From: Acidobacteriota bacterium
GTDB lineage: Bacteria; Acidobacteriota; Terriglobia; Acidiferrales; UBA7541
Reading direction: 5' to 3'
Assembly (NCBI GenBank): GCA_013289695.1
Contig: JABCZK010000013.1
Coordinates: 36,906-100,905, forward strand
Length of the DNA: 64,000 nucleotides
The notes below the pieces were generated by a model. The model ran no database searches and was not told where the DNA came from. It saw nothing but the letters and a program-made list of their open reading frames with translations. The stretch's first letter is position 1. Each line of letters begins with the position of its first letter. A program made the position numbers and the translations under genes. Shown piece after piece: positions 32,820 to 43,911 of the stretch.

Positions 32820-33764
32820 CTACTTCTTTTTCTTTCCAGGCTTCTTCGCTTTTGCGGCAGCCGGCTTTTTCTTCGCGACCGGTTTCGTCTTCGATTTACC
32901 CAACGCCGCCGCCATCGTGTGACCGATCTCCGCCGGACTCTGCACCGTGAGAATCCCGGCCGCGCGCATCGCTTTATATTTTTCCGCCGCAGTTCCCTGC
33001 CCGCCGCTGATGATCGCCCCGGCATGTCCCATCCGCCGTCCCGGAGGCGCGGTCTGTCCCGCGATGAATCCCACCACCGGTTTGCGCACATGCTTCTTGA
33101 TGTATTCCGCCGCCACTTCCTCGGCATTGCCGCCGATTTCGCCGATCAGAACGATTGCATGCGTATCGCGATCTTCATTGAACATCTTGATCGCATCCAG
33201 AAAACTCGTGCCGATGATCGGATCGCCGCCAATCCCGATGCAAGTGGATTGCCCGATCCCCAGATGCGTCAGCTGATCCACGGCCTCGTACGTCAAGGTT
33301 CCACTGCGGCTCACCACGCCTACGTGCCCCTGCTTGTGAATCGAGCCCGGCATAATTCCGATTTTGCATTTCCCCGGCGAAATAATTCCCGGACAATTCG
33401 GCCCAATCAATCGCGTCCGCGAATTCTTCAGTGCCGCCGCCACGCGCACCATGTCCAACGTCGGGACGCCTTCGGTGATACAAATCACCAGCGGCAAGCC
33501 CGCGTCCATGGCTTCCAGAATCGCATCCGCGGCAAACGGCGGCGGCACAAAGATTACCGACACGTTGGCCTTCGTCGCCTGCACCGCCTCCGTCACGGTA
33601 TTGCATACCGGCACGCCCAGGTGCGTGGTCCCACCCTTCCCCGGCGTCACGCCCGCCACCACTTTCGTCCCGTAATCCAGCATCTGCTGCGCGTGAAAAC
33701 TTCCTTCCCGCCCCGTGATTCCCTGCACGATCAGCCGCGTATCCTTGTCAACCAGCACGCTCAT
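32820..33764 (-). CDS. sucD: succinyl-CoA synthetase alpha subunit with Lys/Ala-rich C-terminal tail
   Basis: [58 protein letters not shown]; tail [25 protein letters not shown]. Confidence 0.95.
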   Translation of the reverse strand: MSVLVDKDTRLIVQGITGREGSFHAQQMLDYGTKVVAGVTPGKGGTTHLGVPVCNTVTEAVQATKANVSVIFVPPPFAADAILEAMDAGLPLVICITEGVPTLDMVRVAAALKNSRTRLIGPNCPGIISPGKCKIGIMPGSIHKQGHVGVVSRSGTLTYEAVDQLTHLGIGQSTCIGIGGDPIIGTSFLDAIKMFNEDRDTHAIVLIGEIGGNAEEVAAEYIKKHVRKPVVGFIAGQTAPPGRRMGHAGAIISGGQGTAAEKYKAMRAAGILTVQSPAEIGHTMAAALGKSKTKPVAKKKPAAAKAKKPGKKKK

Positions 33765-34930
33765 CGTGCCCCTCCTGCAAGTTTCACCACTTTTTCAGCT
33801 CCGTCTTTCATTCCCTCCGCCACCGCGAAATTGAATCCGGAGTCACGCAAAATTTCCTTACCCTGTTTCACGTTGGTGCCTTCCATGCGCACCACCACCG
33901 GCACCTTGAACTTCAATTCTTTCGCCGCGTTCACCACGCCGCTGGCCAGCACATCGCAACGCAAAATCCCACCGAAAATATTCACGAACACGGCGCGTAC
34001 GTTCGGATCGCTCAGCAAAATCCGAAACGCGTTCTTCACCTGCTCTTCGGAAGCGCCGCCGCCAACATCCAGAAAATTCGCCGGACTGCCGCCGCTCAAT
34101 TTGATGATGTCCATGGTCGCCATCGCCAAACCAGCGCCGTTCACCATGCAGGCAATATCGCCATCCAGCTTGATGTAATTCAATTTGAACTTGGAAGCTT
34201 CCACTTCTAGCGGCGTTTCCTCTTCCAGGTCGCGCAAATCCTTGAATTCCGGATGCCGGTACAGCGCATTGTCATCAAAAGTTACTTTCGCATCCAGCGC
34301 CACCAATTTCCCGTCGCCAGTCACCACGCACGGATTGATTTCGATCATCGAAGCATCCGTCTCGATAAACGCGCGATACAGTGCCTGAAAAAACGGCACG
34401 GCGACTCCAGCTTGTTCCGGCGTCAAGCCCAACCCAAACGCCAGCTTGCGCGCCTGATATGGCTGAAATCCGGTGGCCGGATCAATCGCCTCGCGCAAAA
34501 TCGCTTCCGGATGATCTTTCGCAACTTCCTCAATTTCCATCCCGCCCGCCGCGCTAGCCATGAAAATCGGCGCGCCCAACGCGCGATCCACCAAAATCCC
34601 CAGATAAAGTTCGCGCTTGATGTCCAAACCCTCTTCGATCAACAAGCGCCGCACGATGCGTCCTTCTTCTCCCGTCTGCGGCGTCACCAATTTCATTCCC
34701 AAAATCTGCCCCGCCAGCGTCGCGGCATCGTCAGGAGATTTCGCCAGTTTCACGCCGCCGGCCTTCCCGCGCCCGCCCGCATGAATCTGCGCCTTCACCA
34801 CGACCACGGATGTTCCCAGCCGCTGCGCCACCGCCCGGGCTTCATCCTTCTTAAAAACCACTTCTCCGCGCGGTACCGGGACCCCAAATTTCGCAAGGAT
34901 ACCCTTGGCCTGATATTCGTGGATCTTCAT
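33761..34930 (-). CDS. sucC: succinyl-CoA synthetase beta subunit
   Basis: [38 protein letters not shown]; 4-nt overlap with sucD. Confidence 0.96.
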   Translation of the reverse strand: MKIHEYQAKGILAKFGVPVPRGEVVFKKDEARAVAQRLGTSVVVVKAQIHAGGRGKAGGVKLAKSPDDAATLAGQILGMKLVTPQTGEEGRIVRRLLIEEGLDIKRELYLGILVDRALGAPIFMASAAGGMEIEEVAKDHPEAILREAIDPATGFQPYQARKLAFGLGLTPEQAGVAVPFFQALYRAFIETDASMIEINPCVVTGDGKLVALDAKVTFDDNALYRHPEFKDLRDLEEETPLEVEASKFKLNYIKLDGDIACMVNGAGLAMATMDIIKLSGGSPANFLDVGGGASEEQVKNAFRILLSDPNVRAVFVNIFGGILRCDVLASGVVNAAKELKFKVPVVVRMEGTNVKQGKEILRDSGFNFAVAEGMKDGAEKVVKLAGGAR

Positions 34931-35419
34931 TCCAGCTCCATCGGCTTCCTGAAGGTCGCCTTGAATAGCGGTGATTTCCAGATATAATGCAAAGAACGGA
35001 GTTTACCTGTTACCGCAAAAGCAGGCAAGCGAGGTGCAGTTGCAATGCCGACCGGTTTGCTCAGCTTGAACGGCATTGTTCAAATCCTTCTTGGGATCAA
35101 GCTTTTCAGATCTGGATGCAGTGGCATCAAGTCCGCTCCCGGACCCCAACTGTGGGAACCTTCTCGCAATCCTTCGCCGCCCGAGAAGATGGAATCGAAT
35201 CAACAAACAATCTCGATCGGATTGGGGGCGGCATTGATAGCATTAGGAATATTGAATTTGTCGGTGGGCCTCCTTCGCCTTTTTCATGGAAAATACTAGC
35301 CGTTTCAGGGCCAGGCTGTTTTGTGCTTGCCTACCTGCGGTGCCGCAGCCAGATTTCATTATTGAAGGGCCCGCCATCGCCGGTAGAATCTCCAGAATCG
35401 CAAAGCCGAGTGACAAGCG

Positions 35420-36490
35420 ATGATTCACGAAGCACTCGACAAACTAATCCAAGGCGAAGACCTCTCGCGCGCCGAAGCGCAAGCCGCGATGGAGCAAATC
35501 CTTTCCGGCCACGCCAGCACCGAGCAGATTGCGGCCCTGCTGATCGCTCTGCGCATAAAAGGCGAAACCGTGGACGAAGTGGTCGGCTTCGCCCTGGCCA
35601 TGCGCCGACACGCCACGCCAATTTTTCCCGCCGGCCGCAAACATCCCGACGCAGTGATCGTAGACACCTGCGGCACCGGCGGCGACGCGCGCGGCACGTT
35701 CAACATTTCCACCGCGGTCGCTTTCGTCGTCGCCGGCGCCGGCGTGCGCGTCGCCAAACACGGCAACCGCTCGACCGGCTCGCGCTGCGGCTCCGCCGAC
35801 GTGCTCGAAGCCCTCGGCGCGAAAATCGAACTCCCGCCCGAACGCGTCGCCGAATCCATCGAGAAAATAGGCATCGGCTTTCTCTACGCTCCCGCGATGC
35901 ACACCGCCACGCGTTACGCCATACCCGCGCGCCGCGAGCTGCGCGTGCGCACCGTTTTTAATCTGCTCGGCCCGCTCACCAATCCCGCCCGAGCCTCCGC
36001 ACAAATCGTCGGCGTGTACGATGCAAGTCTCACCGAACTGGTGGCGCAGGCCCTAGGCGAATTGGGCGTGCAGCGCGCGCTCGTCGTTCACGGCGCCGAT
36101 GGCCTGGATGAAATTTCCATCAGCGGTGAAACTTCCATCGCCGAATTGCGCGATGGCGGAGTGCGCAGCTACACCGTCGCGCCCGAAGATTTTGGCCTGC
36201 GCCGCGCGCCACTCGAAGCGATTCGCGGCGGCGATGCCGCGCACAATGCCGAAATCATTCACAAAGTTCTGGGCAGAGCGTCTCACCCCCACGAACACGG
36301 CCCGCACCGCGACATCGTGCTGGCAAATGCAGCCGGAGCGCTGTTCGTCGCAGGCCGCGCCCCGGATTTTCTCGATGGCCTGCGCCTCGCCACAGACTCC
36401 ATTGACTCCGGCGCAGCCCGCGCCAAGCTCGAAGCTTTGGTCGCGTTTTCACAATCCGCCGCAGGCCATCACAACCAATCCGCATCCTGA
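35420..36490 (+). CDS. trpD: anthranilate phosphoribosyltransferase
   Basis: [52 protein letters not shown]. Confidence 0.95.
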   Translation: MIHEALDKLIQGEDLSRAEAQAAMEQILSGHASTEQIAALLIALRIKGETVDEVVGFALAMRRHATPIFPAGRKHPDAVIVDTCGTGGDARGTFNISTAVAFVVAGAGVRVAKHGNRSTGSRCGSADVLEALGAKIELPPERVAESIEKIGIGFLYAPAMHTATRYAIPARRELRVRTVFNLLGPLTNPARASAQIVGVYDASLTELVAQALGELGVQRALVVHGADGLDEISISGETSIAELRDGGVRSYTVAPEDFGLRRAPLEAIRGGDAAHNAEIIHKVLGRASHPHEHGPHRDIVLANAAGALFVAGRAPDFLDGLRLATDSIDSGAARAKLEALVAFSQSAAGHHNQSAS

Positions 36491-36507
36491 TTGGAATTCC
36501 CTACGAC

Positions 36508-37431
36508 TTACTGTGAGTTGTGAGTCCCTAACGCAGACGGGTCAGGCGACACCGAAGAATCAAGATCAAGCAGCAAGCGACCCGCGGCACGGCTCGCCGG
36601 CGGATAGCAATTGCCATCCGAACTGTAGGTCGCGCCACAGTGCGCGGTAAAATTCCGCCGTCGCGGCGATTGCGCAAACTGCCAAACGCGCGCCCCGGCA
36701 AACCCGCTCTGCGACGGCTGCGGTGGATTTTTCAAATACGCGCAGCCCGGCGATGGAGGACACGCGTCGTTGTAGATGAAGTAGGCCGTCACCGGCGCGC
36801 GCTTGTGAATATCGTCCGCCGTCGTGATGGTTTGGCCCTTTTCTTCTTTCACTTCAATTCCCGAGCAGTAAACTCCGGCTAGGAAACCACTTGAAGCCAC
36901 CCGCCCACTCCAGCCCCGAATGTAATTGATTTGTGTCGGCAGCATTCGGCCGCCCTCTTCCATATCCAAAAAAATCACGATGCCGTTGCCGACAGAAAAT
37001 CCCTCACGCTGCGCCGCCGCGACCGCAAGCTCCGCATCACGCGCGCCCGAATCGCCAGGATCGACCGGCGGCTGCAGTTCCTTTGCTAAACGCCCGTTGA
37101 AAAGCAGTAAGAAGCCAAATCCATCTTTCAGGAGCTCAGCCCGCTTCCCGATCCAGGAATTCGTCTTCGCGCCAGGCGGCGCGTTCAGCCAATAGCCGGA
37201 AAAGGTGAAAGTTCGTCGCAGCGCGGGCAGCGCGTCATCGCCGGGATAGTCGTTCGCGTCAAAACCGAGGTAGGTTTGCGGCGGAGGGTTTCCTGCTTGC
37301 GTGCGAGACGCCGCATTCGGACCCGCCGCCCGCGGAAACAGTAGGACGGCCGCGATTGCGACGCAGAGCACAAGAATTTCGGCGACCGCAGCCCGCTTAC
37401 TTCGCGTCACGTGCACATCGCACCGTCGCAC
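36508..37431 (-). CDS. DUF1906-like glycoside-hydrolase-fold, exported protein
   Basis: Hydrophobic N-term; YLGFDANDYPGDDALPALRRTFTFSGYWLN; IVIFLDMEEGGRML; YCSGIEVKEEKG. Confidence 0.7.
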   Translation of the reverse strand: MRRCDVHVTRSKRAAVAEILVLCVAIAAVLLFPRAAGPNAASRTQAGNPPPQTYLGFDANDYPGDDALPALRRTFTFSGYWLNAPPGAKTNSWIGKRAELLKDGFGFLLLFNGRLAKELQPPVDPGDSGARDAELAVAAAQREGFSVGNGIVIFLDMEEGGRMLPTQINYIRGWSGRVASSGFLAGVYCSGIEVKEEKGQTITTADDIHKRAPVTAYFIYNDACPPSPGCAYLKNPPQPSQSGFAGARVWQFAQSPRRRNFTAHCGATYSSDGNCYPPASRAAGRLLLDLDSSVSPDPSALGTHNSQ

Positions 37432-37435
37432 CGAA

Positions 37436-37999
37436 TCAAATACTCAAAAAATTCTTCAGCAAATCAAATCCCGCGCCGGTCAGCACCGATTCCGGGTGAA
37501 ATTGCACCCCTTCCACGCGCAATTTGCGATGGCGAAAACCCATGATCGTCCCATCTTCGGTCTCCGCCGATATTTCCAGCTCGCGCGGCAGCGATTTGCG
37601 TTCGACGATCAACGAATGGTAACGCGTGGCGATGAACGATTGCGGCAACCCGTGAAAAATGGTCCGCCCGTCATGTTCGATCTCGCTGGTTTTTCCGTGC
37701 ATCAGCTTCGGAGCGCGAATCACGCGCCCGCCAAACGCCGCGCCAATCGCCTGGTGCCCCAGGCACACGCCCAAAATCGGAATCTTCCCCGCAAATCGCT
37801 GGATCAACGGCACACTAATACCCGCTTCCTTCGGCGTGCACGGCCCCGGCGAAATTACGATGCGCTCCGGCGCCATCTTCTCGATTTCATCCAAGGTGAT
37901 CTCGTCGTTGCGGCGCACAGCGAGCTGCTGCCCCATCTGGCCAAGGTACTGCGCCAGGTTGTAAGTAAACGAATCGTAGTTGTCGAGCAGCAGAATCAT
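37436..37999 (-). CDS. trpG: anthranilate synthase glutamine amidotransferase component
   Basis: [48 protein letters not shown]. Confidence 0.94.
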   Translation of the reverse strand: MILLLDNYDSFTYNLAQYLGQMGQQLAVRRNDEITLDEIEKMAPERIVISPGPCTPKEAGISVPLIQRFAGKIPILGVCLGHQAIGAAFGGRVIRAPKLMHGKTSEIEHDGRTIFHGLPQSFIATRYHSLIVERKSLPRELEISAETEDGTIMGFRHRKLRVEGVQFHPESVLTGAGFDLLKNFLSI

Positions 38000-38117
38000 C
38001 TCGCGTTCATTCTCTCAGGTCTCGCGTATCCCCAAGGTTAAGCACAATTCGCAGCGCCGGAGTCGCGCCGGCTCTTTGCCTTTTCGCGATCATCGTGAAA
38101 ATTGTCGCTACGCATTG

Positions 38118-39608
38118 CTATTCTGCGCGGCTTCCGTTCCTGCCGCGATGCGCGATTTCCAGCGCCGTCACCAGCGCGCGCGCCTTGCTCACCGTTTCCT
38201 GGTATTCGCGTTCCGGCACGGAATCCGCCACCACTCCGCCGCCCGCCTGAATGTAAGCGCGGCCGCCCTTCGCCACCATCGTGCGCAGCGCGATGCACGA
38301 ATCAATGTTACCGGAGAAATCCAGATACATCACCGCTCCGGCGTAAATGCCGCGCCGCGTCGGTTCCAGCTCATCAATAATTTGCATCGCACGAATTTTT
38401 GGCGCACCCGAAAGCGTGCCCGCCGGAAAACAAGCCAGCAACGCGTCAAAGCAATCCACGTCCGCCCGCAATTGCCCGCGCAGGCTGGAAACCAGATGCA
38501 TCACGTGCGAATAGCGCTCCACAAACATCAGCCGCTCGACCTTCACCGAGCCGTATTCGCACACCCGGCCCAGATCGTTGCGGCCCAAATCCACCAGCAT
38601 GATGTGCTCGGCGCGCTCCTTCGGGTCCGCAAGTAGTTTTGCTTCCAGCGCGCGATCTTCCGCTTCGTTGCGCCCGCGCGGCACCGTCCCGGCGATCGGA
38701 CGATAGGAAACGTTGCGCCCCTGCACCTTCACCAGCATCTCTGGCGAACTGCCCACCACCGCAAGTTCGTCGAGCTTCAAATAATAAAGATACGGCGAAG
38801 GATTCACCACCCGCAGCGCGCGATAAATCTCGAACGGATCGGCGTCAGTGCGCGCCGAAAATCGCTGGCTGGGGACCACCTGGAAAATGTCGCCCGCGCG
38901 AATGTAGCTTTTGGCCTTGCGCACCGCGGCCATGTACTGCGCTTTCGTAAAATTTGATTCGATGCGCAGCGCTCCACCCCGCCGCGTGCGGCGCTGCCGC
39001 GGCAGCGGACTTTCCAATTTGCGCCGCGTGCGGCGAATTTCGCGCACGGCGGCGTTGTACTTTTCACGCAGAGATCTCGGACCTTCCGTGAAAACATTGC
39101 GAATCACCCACACGCGATGTCGCACGTGATCGAACGCCACCAGGCCCAGGTAGAACATCATCACGCTGTCATCCAAATTCAAATCGTCCCGCCCGCTCGC
39201 CGGAATCCGCTCGACCAGCCGCACCATGTCGTACGCGAAATATCCGATTGCTCCGCCAATCAGCGGCGGCAGGCCCGGCACGCGCACCGGCTGATAGCGC
39301 TCCGTGAGCTGCCGCAAATACGCAATGGGATCAGCCTCAAAATTTTTGCGCTTGCCGCCCGTCTCTAGGCTGCATTTCCGTCCGCGCGAGCGAAAAACCT
39401 CCTGCGGATTTGCGCCCGCAAACGTGTAGCGCGCGATATTCTCACCGCCTTCCACGCTTTCCAGCAGAAACGAATATTCCCGATTGTGCGCCAGGCGCAG
39501 ATGCGCGCCCACCGGCGTCAACAAATCGGCCGTGAACGTCTCATACACCGGAACCAGGTTCCCGTGGCGCGCCAGTTTCACGAATGTTTTGAAGTCCGGC
39601 TGAATCAT
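38118..39608 (-). CDS. trpE: anthranilate synthase component I
   Basis: GDIFQVVPSQRFSA; IAGTVPRGRNEAED; FPAGTLSGAPKIRAMQIIDELEP; start MIQPDFKTFVKLA. Confidence 0.94.
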   Translation of the reverse strand: MIQPDFKTFVKLARHGNLVPVYETFTADLLTPVGAHLRLAHNREYSFLLESVEGGENIARYTFAGANPQEVFRSRGRKCSLETGGKRKNFEADPIAYLRQLTERYQPVRVPGLPPLIGGAIGYFAYDMVRLVERIPASGRDDLNLDDSVMMFYLGLVAFDHVRHRVWVIRNVFTEGPRSLREKYNAAVREIRRTRRKLESPLPRQRRTRRGGALRIESNFTKAQYMAAVRKAKSYIRAGDIFQVVPSQRFSARTDADPFEIYRALRVVNPSPYLYYLKLDELAVVGSSPEMLVKVQGRNVSYRPIAGTVPRGRNEAEDRALEAKLLADPKERAEHIMLVDLGRNDLGRVCEYGSVKVERLMFVERYSHVMHLVSSLRGQLRADVDCFDALLACFPAGTLSGAPKIRAMQIIDELEPTRRGIYAGAVMYLDFSGNIDSCIALRTMVAKGGRAYIQAGGGVVADSVPEREYQETVSKARALVTALEIAHRGRNGSRAE

Positions 39609-41110
39609 CGTCTGACCATTTTCGCTTCGTGCGTCAGAGCGCGCAAGACGGCGCGGCGCATCGCCGCCACCGGCGCGCGCTCGCCCGTCCATATTTCCCA
39701 CTGGCCGGTTCCCTGCGCCACGAACATCTCCACGCCCGAAACCGTTTCGATGCCGCGCAGCGCCGCGAGTTGCATCAGCTTCGTAACCCGCGGCCGGTAA
39801 ATCAGATCGAACACCAGCCTGCAATTCAGCTCGCGCGCCGCGAGCGGCGAGCGGCCGACAGCTGGATGCATGCCTATTGGCGTCGCGTTCACGATTGCGT
39901 CAAAAAATTCTCGCTGCAAGCGCGGACGCTCCACCACTTCGCCCCCCACCGCGCGCGCCAGCGCTTGCGCTTGCTTCGCGCGACGCGCACAAACACAAAC
40001 CGAAGCTCCCGATTGCGCCAGCGCGAAGGCCACCGCGCGCGCCGCGCCTCCCGCGCCGAATATCAACGTTCGGCTGCCGCGCAACGGGATGCGGAGTTCG
40101 AGCGCGCGCAGCACGCCCACATAATCGGTGTTGCAGCCGTACAATGTTCCGCCGCCGCGCACCACCACGGTATTCACTGCGCCAATTGCCGCGGCCATCG
40201 CGTCGCAATCGTCCAGATGCCGCAGAATCGCCTGCTTGTGCGGCAACGTGACGCTGAACCCTGCGATTCCCAGCGGCTCGACGCTGCGCAGAAAATCCCT
40301 TAGATCGCGCACCGGAAACGGCAGGAACACCGCCTCCATCCGGCGTGCCTGAAATCCCGCGTTCTGCAGCACCGGCGACAACGAGTGACCGATCGGATTG
40401 CCGATCACCCCGTACACGCGCGACTTGCGACCCAATTGGTCCGCGCGATACAAGCCTATCATTTCCTGCAATGTCACTTGGCCGGGCGCGGTCGCGTACT
40501 CCACCGGCGCATACGCGAGCGCGCTTCCTTCGCGCAGCGCGAGTACCCGCGCCGGTAGAGCAACGTCGCCCATCGGCACGGCAATGGTACTTTTTCGGCC
40601 GTGCGCCAGCCGCAGTACCTCGATGCTGCGGCCCAGCGAGTCGCATTTCACTGCAATTTTGATCGCGTCAGGGTTCCCGCGATCCAAATCAGCCGCGATC
40701 CCGCGCAAATTTTTGGGCGAGCGCTGAAAAAAATGCGCGGACGCGATCCGGCGCCCTTCGCCAAGGAGCACTTCCAGCAATTCCGGCGGACACCGCGAAG
40801 AACTTTCGACTTCCAGATCGTACCAGGCGCAACCCGAGCGCAGCGCCGCGGCCAAGTGCACCAGCTGCCGCGCAATCGTTCCGCGAAATTTCCCGCCTGC
40901 CTGACGCCGTCGGCAAGTCGCGATCAACGTGGCGCGAGGGCGCGTCTTTGCAAGTCGCGCCAGAAACCGGTCCATTTCGTCGGCGTCGGAAAGCCAATCC
41001 AGCCGCAATTCCACGGTCCGCGTAACTCGCAATGCACGCGCGAGCTGGTTCCACATCCCGAGCGCGTCCGTCGCAGCTGCCACCGCGCAGATTTTGTCTT
41101 TTGCGATCAT
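39605..41110 (-). CDS. fused 3-dehydroquinate dehydratase / shikimate 5-dehydrogenase
   Basis: N-terminal AroD-like (VELRLDWLSDADEMDRFL...AIKIAVKCDS) then AroE-like (YGVIGNPIGHSLSPVLQNAGF; GFSVTLPHKQAIL; IFGAGGAARAVAFALAQ). Confidence 0.9.
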   Translation of the reverse strand: MIAKDKICAVAAATDALGMWNQLARALRVTRTVELRLDWLSDADEMDRFLARLAKTRPRATLIATCRRRQAGGKFRGTIARQLVHLAAALRSGCAWYDLEVESSSRCPPELLEVLLGEGRRIASAHFFQRSPKNLRGIAADLDRGNPDAIKIAVKCDSLGRSIEVLRLAHGRKSTIAVPMGDVALPARVLALREGSALAYAPVEYATAPGQVTLQEMIGLYRADQLGRKSRVYGVIGNPIGHSLSPVLQNAGFQARRMEAVFLPFPVRDLRDFLRSVEPLGIAGFSVTLPHKQAILRHLDDCDAMAAAIGAVNTVVVRGGGTLYGCNTDYVGVLRALELRIPLRGSRTLIFGAGGAARAVAFALAQSGASVCVCARRAKQAQALARAVGGEVVERPRLQREFFDAIVNATPIGMHPAVGRSPLAARELNCRLVFDLIYRPRVTKLMQLAALRGIETVSGVEMFVAQGTGQWEIWTGERAPVAAMRRAVLRALTHEAKMVRR

Positions 41111-41353
41111 GAAGAATGTCTTGGGTTGGGCCGGATTCGGATCACTGACGCGGGCGTCTGTTCTCGCGAATTCTGAGGTACCCTGGCCTATCGTACAGGT
41201 ACTACAGGGCTTGTACCATGTGGTGCACAATGTGTAAAGCGCCTCAGACCATTGTCTTGACGGGTTCCAGTACGTCCATTACAGTCCGTATATCGGGCTA
41301 ATTGTGGGTCAGCGCCTGTTCCGCGGCGCACGATATTCAAAGGAGCAAGCATT

Positions 41354-42244
41354 ATGCGTGGGAAAATTGTCCTTGCCAGTGTGATTTTAAGCCTTTCGGG
41401 CGTTGCCGCTTCGGCGCAGAGCTCCGCCGGTTCTGCCCCTATCTATAAGGACATCTATTGCTCCGGGACCATCACCAACGAGTCCGTCCCGCAAGACTCC
41501 TACGTGATCACGGGCGAAGGCTCCAATTACAAGATTACCTGGGAGGACGGCGACTATGTGTACCTCAACAAAGGCGCCAGCCAGGGTGTGAAAGTCGGCG
41601 ACGAACTTTCGGTGATCCGTCCGGTCGTGGACCCCACCGAAGTCGAATGGTCCAAGTGGCAGTTCGCGATCATCCGCAAGCTGGGCACCTGGTGGGAGGA
41701 CGAGGCTCGCGTGCGAGTGGTTGTCGCGCAGCCTGACACCTCTGTCGCGCAGGTCGAACACTCCTGCAATTACGTGCAGCGCGGTGATATCCTCCTGCCA
41801 TTCAAGGAGCGCCCCACGCCTCCTCTCAAATCCGAGACCAGTTTCGACCGCTTCGCGCCTTTCAGCGGCAAAGTCACCGCGATGGTTATGATTGGCAAGT
41901 CCTTCCAGGTGGAATTGGGCACCAACGACGTATTCTTCGTGAACCTCGGCAGCCAGCAGGGCGTGCGCGTGGGCGACTATTTCCGCATATTCCGCTACAC
42001 CGGCACCGAGCATGAACTCGCCTACGAAACCAAGCGCGCCGCATTCGATAACGACAAGGAAGCCACGGTGTACGGCCGCATTTACGGATTCGGCAGCGTC
42101 CCCGCCAAATGGAAATGGGATAACACTCCGCGCGAGGTCATCGGCGAGGGCATCGTGCTCCGGACCGGCACCAATTCCGCGACGGTCTTGACCACCTACA
42201 GCTTGCGCGAGTTCTTCGTCGGCGATTACGTCGAGCTCGAGTAA
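41354..42244 (+). CDS. exported protein with repeated FlgT-C-like segments
   Basis: Signal peptide MRGKIVLASVILSLSGVAASAQ; internal repeat YVYLNKGASQGVKVGDELSVIRP / VFFVNLGSQQGVRVGDYFRIFRY. Confidence 0.65.
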   Translation: MRGKIVLASVILSLSGVAASAQSSAGSAPIYKDIYCSGTITNESVPQDSYVITGEGSNYKITWEDGDYVYLNKGASQGVKVGDELSVIRPVVDPTEVEWSKWQFAIIRKLGTWWEDEARVRVVVAQPDTSVAQVEHSCNYVQRGDILLPFKERPTPPLKSETSFDRFAPFSGKVTAMVMIGKSFQVELGTNDVFFVNLGSQQGVRVGDYFRIFRYTGTEHELAYETKRAAFDNDKEATVYGRIYGFGSVPAKWKWDNTPREVIGEGIVLRTGTNSATVLTTYSLREFFVGDYVELE

Positions 42245-42296
42245 GCCGCAGCGCGGGCGCTACCCTATTATTCATGCGCTGCATTAATACGCTGCG

Positions 42297-42878
42297 TCAG
42301 CCAAACTGCGCTTTCCGCGGCGGCAAAGCAAAAGCCGCTTCGCTGAACACTTCGGCGGTAAAGGCCTGCACTCGCGTCGCTGGGTCTTTCCAGGCAGCGC
42401 GTTCCAGACCGGCCTTCACGCACGTTTCTTCCAAGAAGCGTTGCGCTCCCCAGTTGAATTGACTGGCCACTTGCGGCAGCAGCACTCCGCGCAGCCTGCC
42501 TTGGCTCACGACCAGCCCATGCTTGCCCGCTACGATCGCATCCAGCGTCACGTCCTGAAACGCCGCAAGAACCGAAACTTCGATCTCAATCTCGCTCACT
42601 TCTGCCAACCCAACAGGCTCGAAGCGCGAATCGTCCAGCGCAGCAGCCCGCGCGCAGTGCGCCACTACCGCAGCGAGCGCTGCGCGGCCTAGCAGCTGGC
42701 CGACGCAGCCGCGCAGGCGCCCGCGGCGATGCAGTGTGACGAATGCGCCTGCCGGCTGCTCCAAAATCCCTTCGGCGGGAAATTCCTGCAAGGGAGGCTT
42801 GCCTTCAACACCGAGAGTCAGGGCGCTCCGGGCGATCTGCAGCAGCAACTGCTTCTCGCGCTCAGCGAGTGAGGACAT
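42297..42878 (-). CDS. AMMECR1 / AmmeMemoRadiSam system protein A
   Basis: GAFVTLHRRGRLRGCVGQLLG; EIEIEVSVL; LRGVLLPQVASQFNW. Confidence 0.85.
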   Translation of the reverse strand: MSSLAEREKQLLLQIARSALTLGVEGKPPLQEFPAEGILEQPAGAFVTLHRRGRLRGCVGQLLGRAALAAVVAHCARAAALDDSRFEPVGLAEVSEIEIEVSVLAAFQDVTLDAIVAGKHGLVVSQGRLRGVLLPQVASQFNWGAQRFLEETCVKAGLERAAWKDPATRVQAFTAEVFSEAAFALPPRKAQFG

Positions 42879-43491
42879 CCTGTGGCTTTTCTTCCGGCTT
42901 CACGAGCAACGCGCCCCGGCGGCGCTGCTGCACGCGAAAATTAATTTGCGTCCAGAACATTTGGAAGTAATGCCCTGCCGACGCCACTGCGCTCACCACC
43001 ACCATCCACAGCAGCACGGTCCCAACCAGTTTCAACGCCGGATGATTCGCAGTGAGAATCACAGTACATCCCGCCAGCACCTGCAAAATCATTTTCACTT
43101 TTCCCAGCGGCGACGCCGGAATGATCAACCCTTCCACCGACGCAATCTCGCGCAGCCCCATCACCATGAATTCGCGTCCGATGATGATCACCACCATCCA
43201 CGCCTGCATCAATCCCATTTCCACCAGCGAAATAAAAGCGGCGGAAATCAGCAGCTTGTCCGCGATCGGATCCAGCAGAATTCCGAGCGTGGTGATTTCC
43301 TTGCGCGAACGAGCCAGGTAGCCGTCCATCATGTCGGTAGCCGCGGCCATGAGCAAAATCAGCACACCCAGCACTTCGAAATGTATGGGCAATCCCCAGA
43401 AATCAAAATTGGGTTGGCGGGTGAGCAGCACAACAACCAGCAGCGGCACGAAAAAGATCCGCAGGGTCGTCAGGCTGTTGGGCAGATTCAT
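42862..43491 (-). CDS. pgsA: CDP-diacylglycerol-glycerol-3-phosphate 3-phosphatidyltransferase
   Basis: NLPNSLTTLRIFFVPLLV; ATDMMDGYLARSRKEITTLGILLDPIADKLL (CDP-OH-P motif). Confidence 0.93.
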   Translation of the reverse strand: MNLPNSLTTLRIFFVPLLVVVLLTRQPNFDFWGLPIHFEVLGVLILLMAAATDMMDGYLARSRKEITTLGILLDPIADKLLISAAFISLVEMGLMQAWMVVIIIGREFMVMGLREIASVEGLIIPASPLGKVKMILQVLAGCTVILTANHPALKLVGTVLLWMVVVSAVASAGHYFQMFWTQINFRVQQRRRGALLVKPEEKPQDVLTR

Positions 43492-43810
43492 GAAGTCCCC
43501 GGGGAAAAACCCTCGGCTCGCGGGCCAACGAGCATTCGAAAGGTCACTTCACTATAGTCCCGCATTCCGGGCGAGTCAACGGCGGCAGCACAGTCCGCTC
43601 CGAAATTTGCGCCTTTGCGGGAAATACGTACGTGTTGCCTACAAAGGCAAATCCCTATGCTAGTGACGTTTAGAGAACATCCCGCCCCAGACCTGTGCAT
43701 ATTCCACAAGCGCGTAACAATTACCGCCGGGCGCAAAATCGCGCGGTAGTTTGGCCTGGGTGTCGCCATAACCGCTGTATTTGCATCGCGATACAAGTCG
43801 GGTACCAATC

Positions 43811-43911
43811 TATGGGATTTAAAATGTTGATTTTGCTGGGCTTTTTCACCGTTCAGGGGGCTTCTTTATCCACAGTGATATCCACAGGAGCGTTGTGGAT
43901 CGTGTGGATTA
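43811..43911. other. candidate oriC core: AT-rich stretch plus DnaA-box cluster
   Basis: 43811-43848 tatgggatttaaaatgttgattttgctgggcttttt; boxes TTATCCACA 43866-43874 (+, perfect), ATATCCACA 43878-43886 (+), TGTGGATCG 43894-43902 (-), TGTGGATTA 43903-43911 (-). Confidence 0.75.

Noticed and set aside
32919-34178. 419-aa plus-strand ORF
   Set aside because: Antisense to sucC/sucD.
34987-35961. 324-aa plus-strand ORF overlapping trpD start
   Set aside because: Arg-rich out-of-frame reading; trpD is clear in another frame. A small ORF inside (35045-35299) has a TM-like end but is too weak to call.
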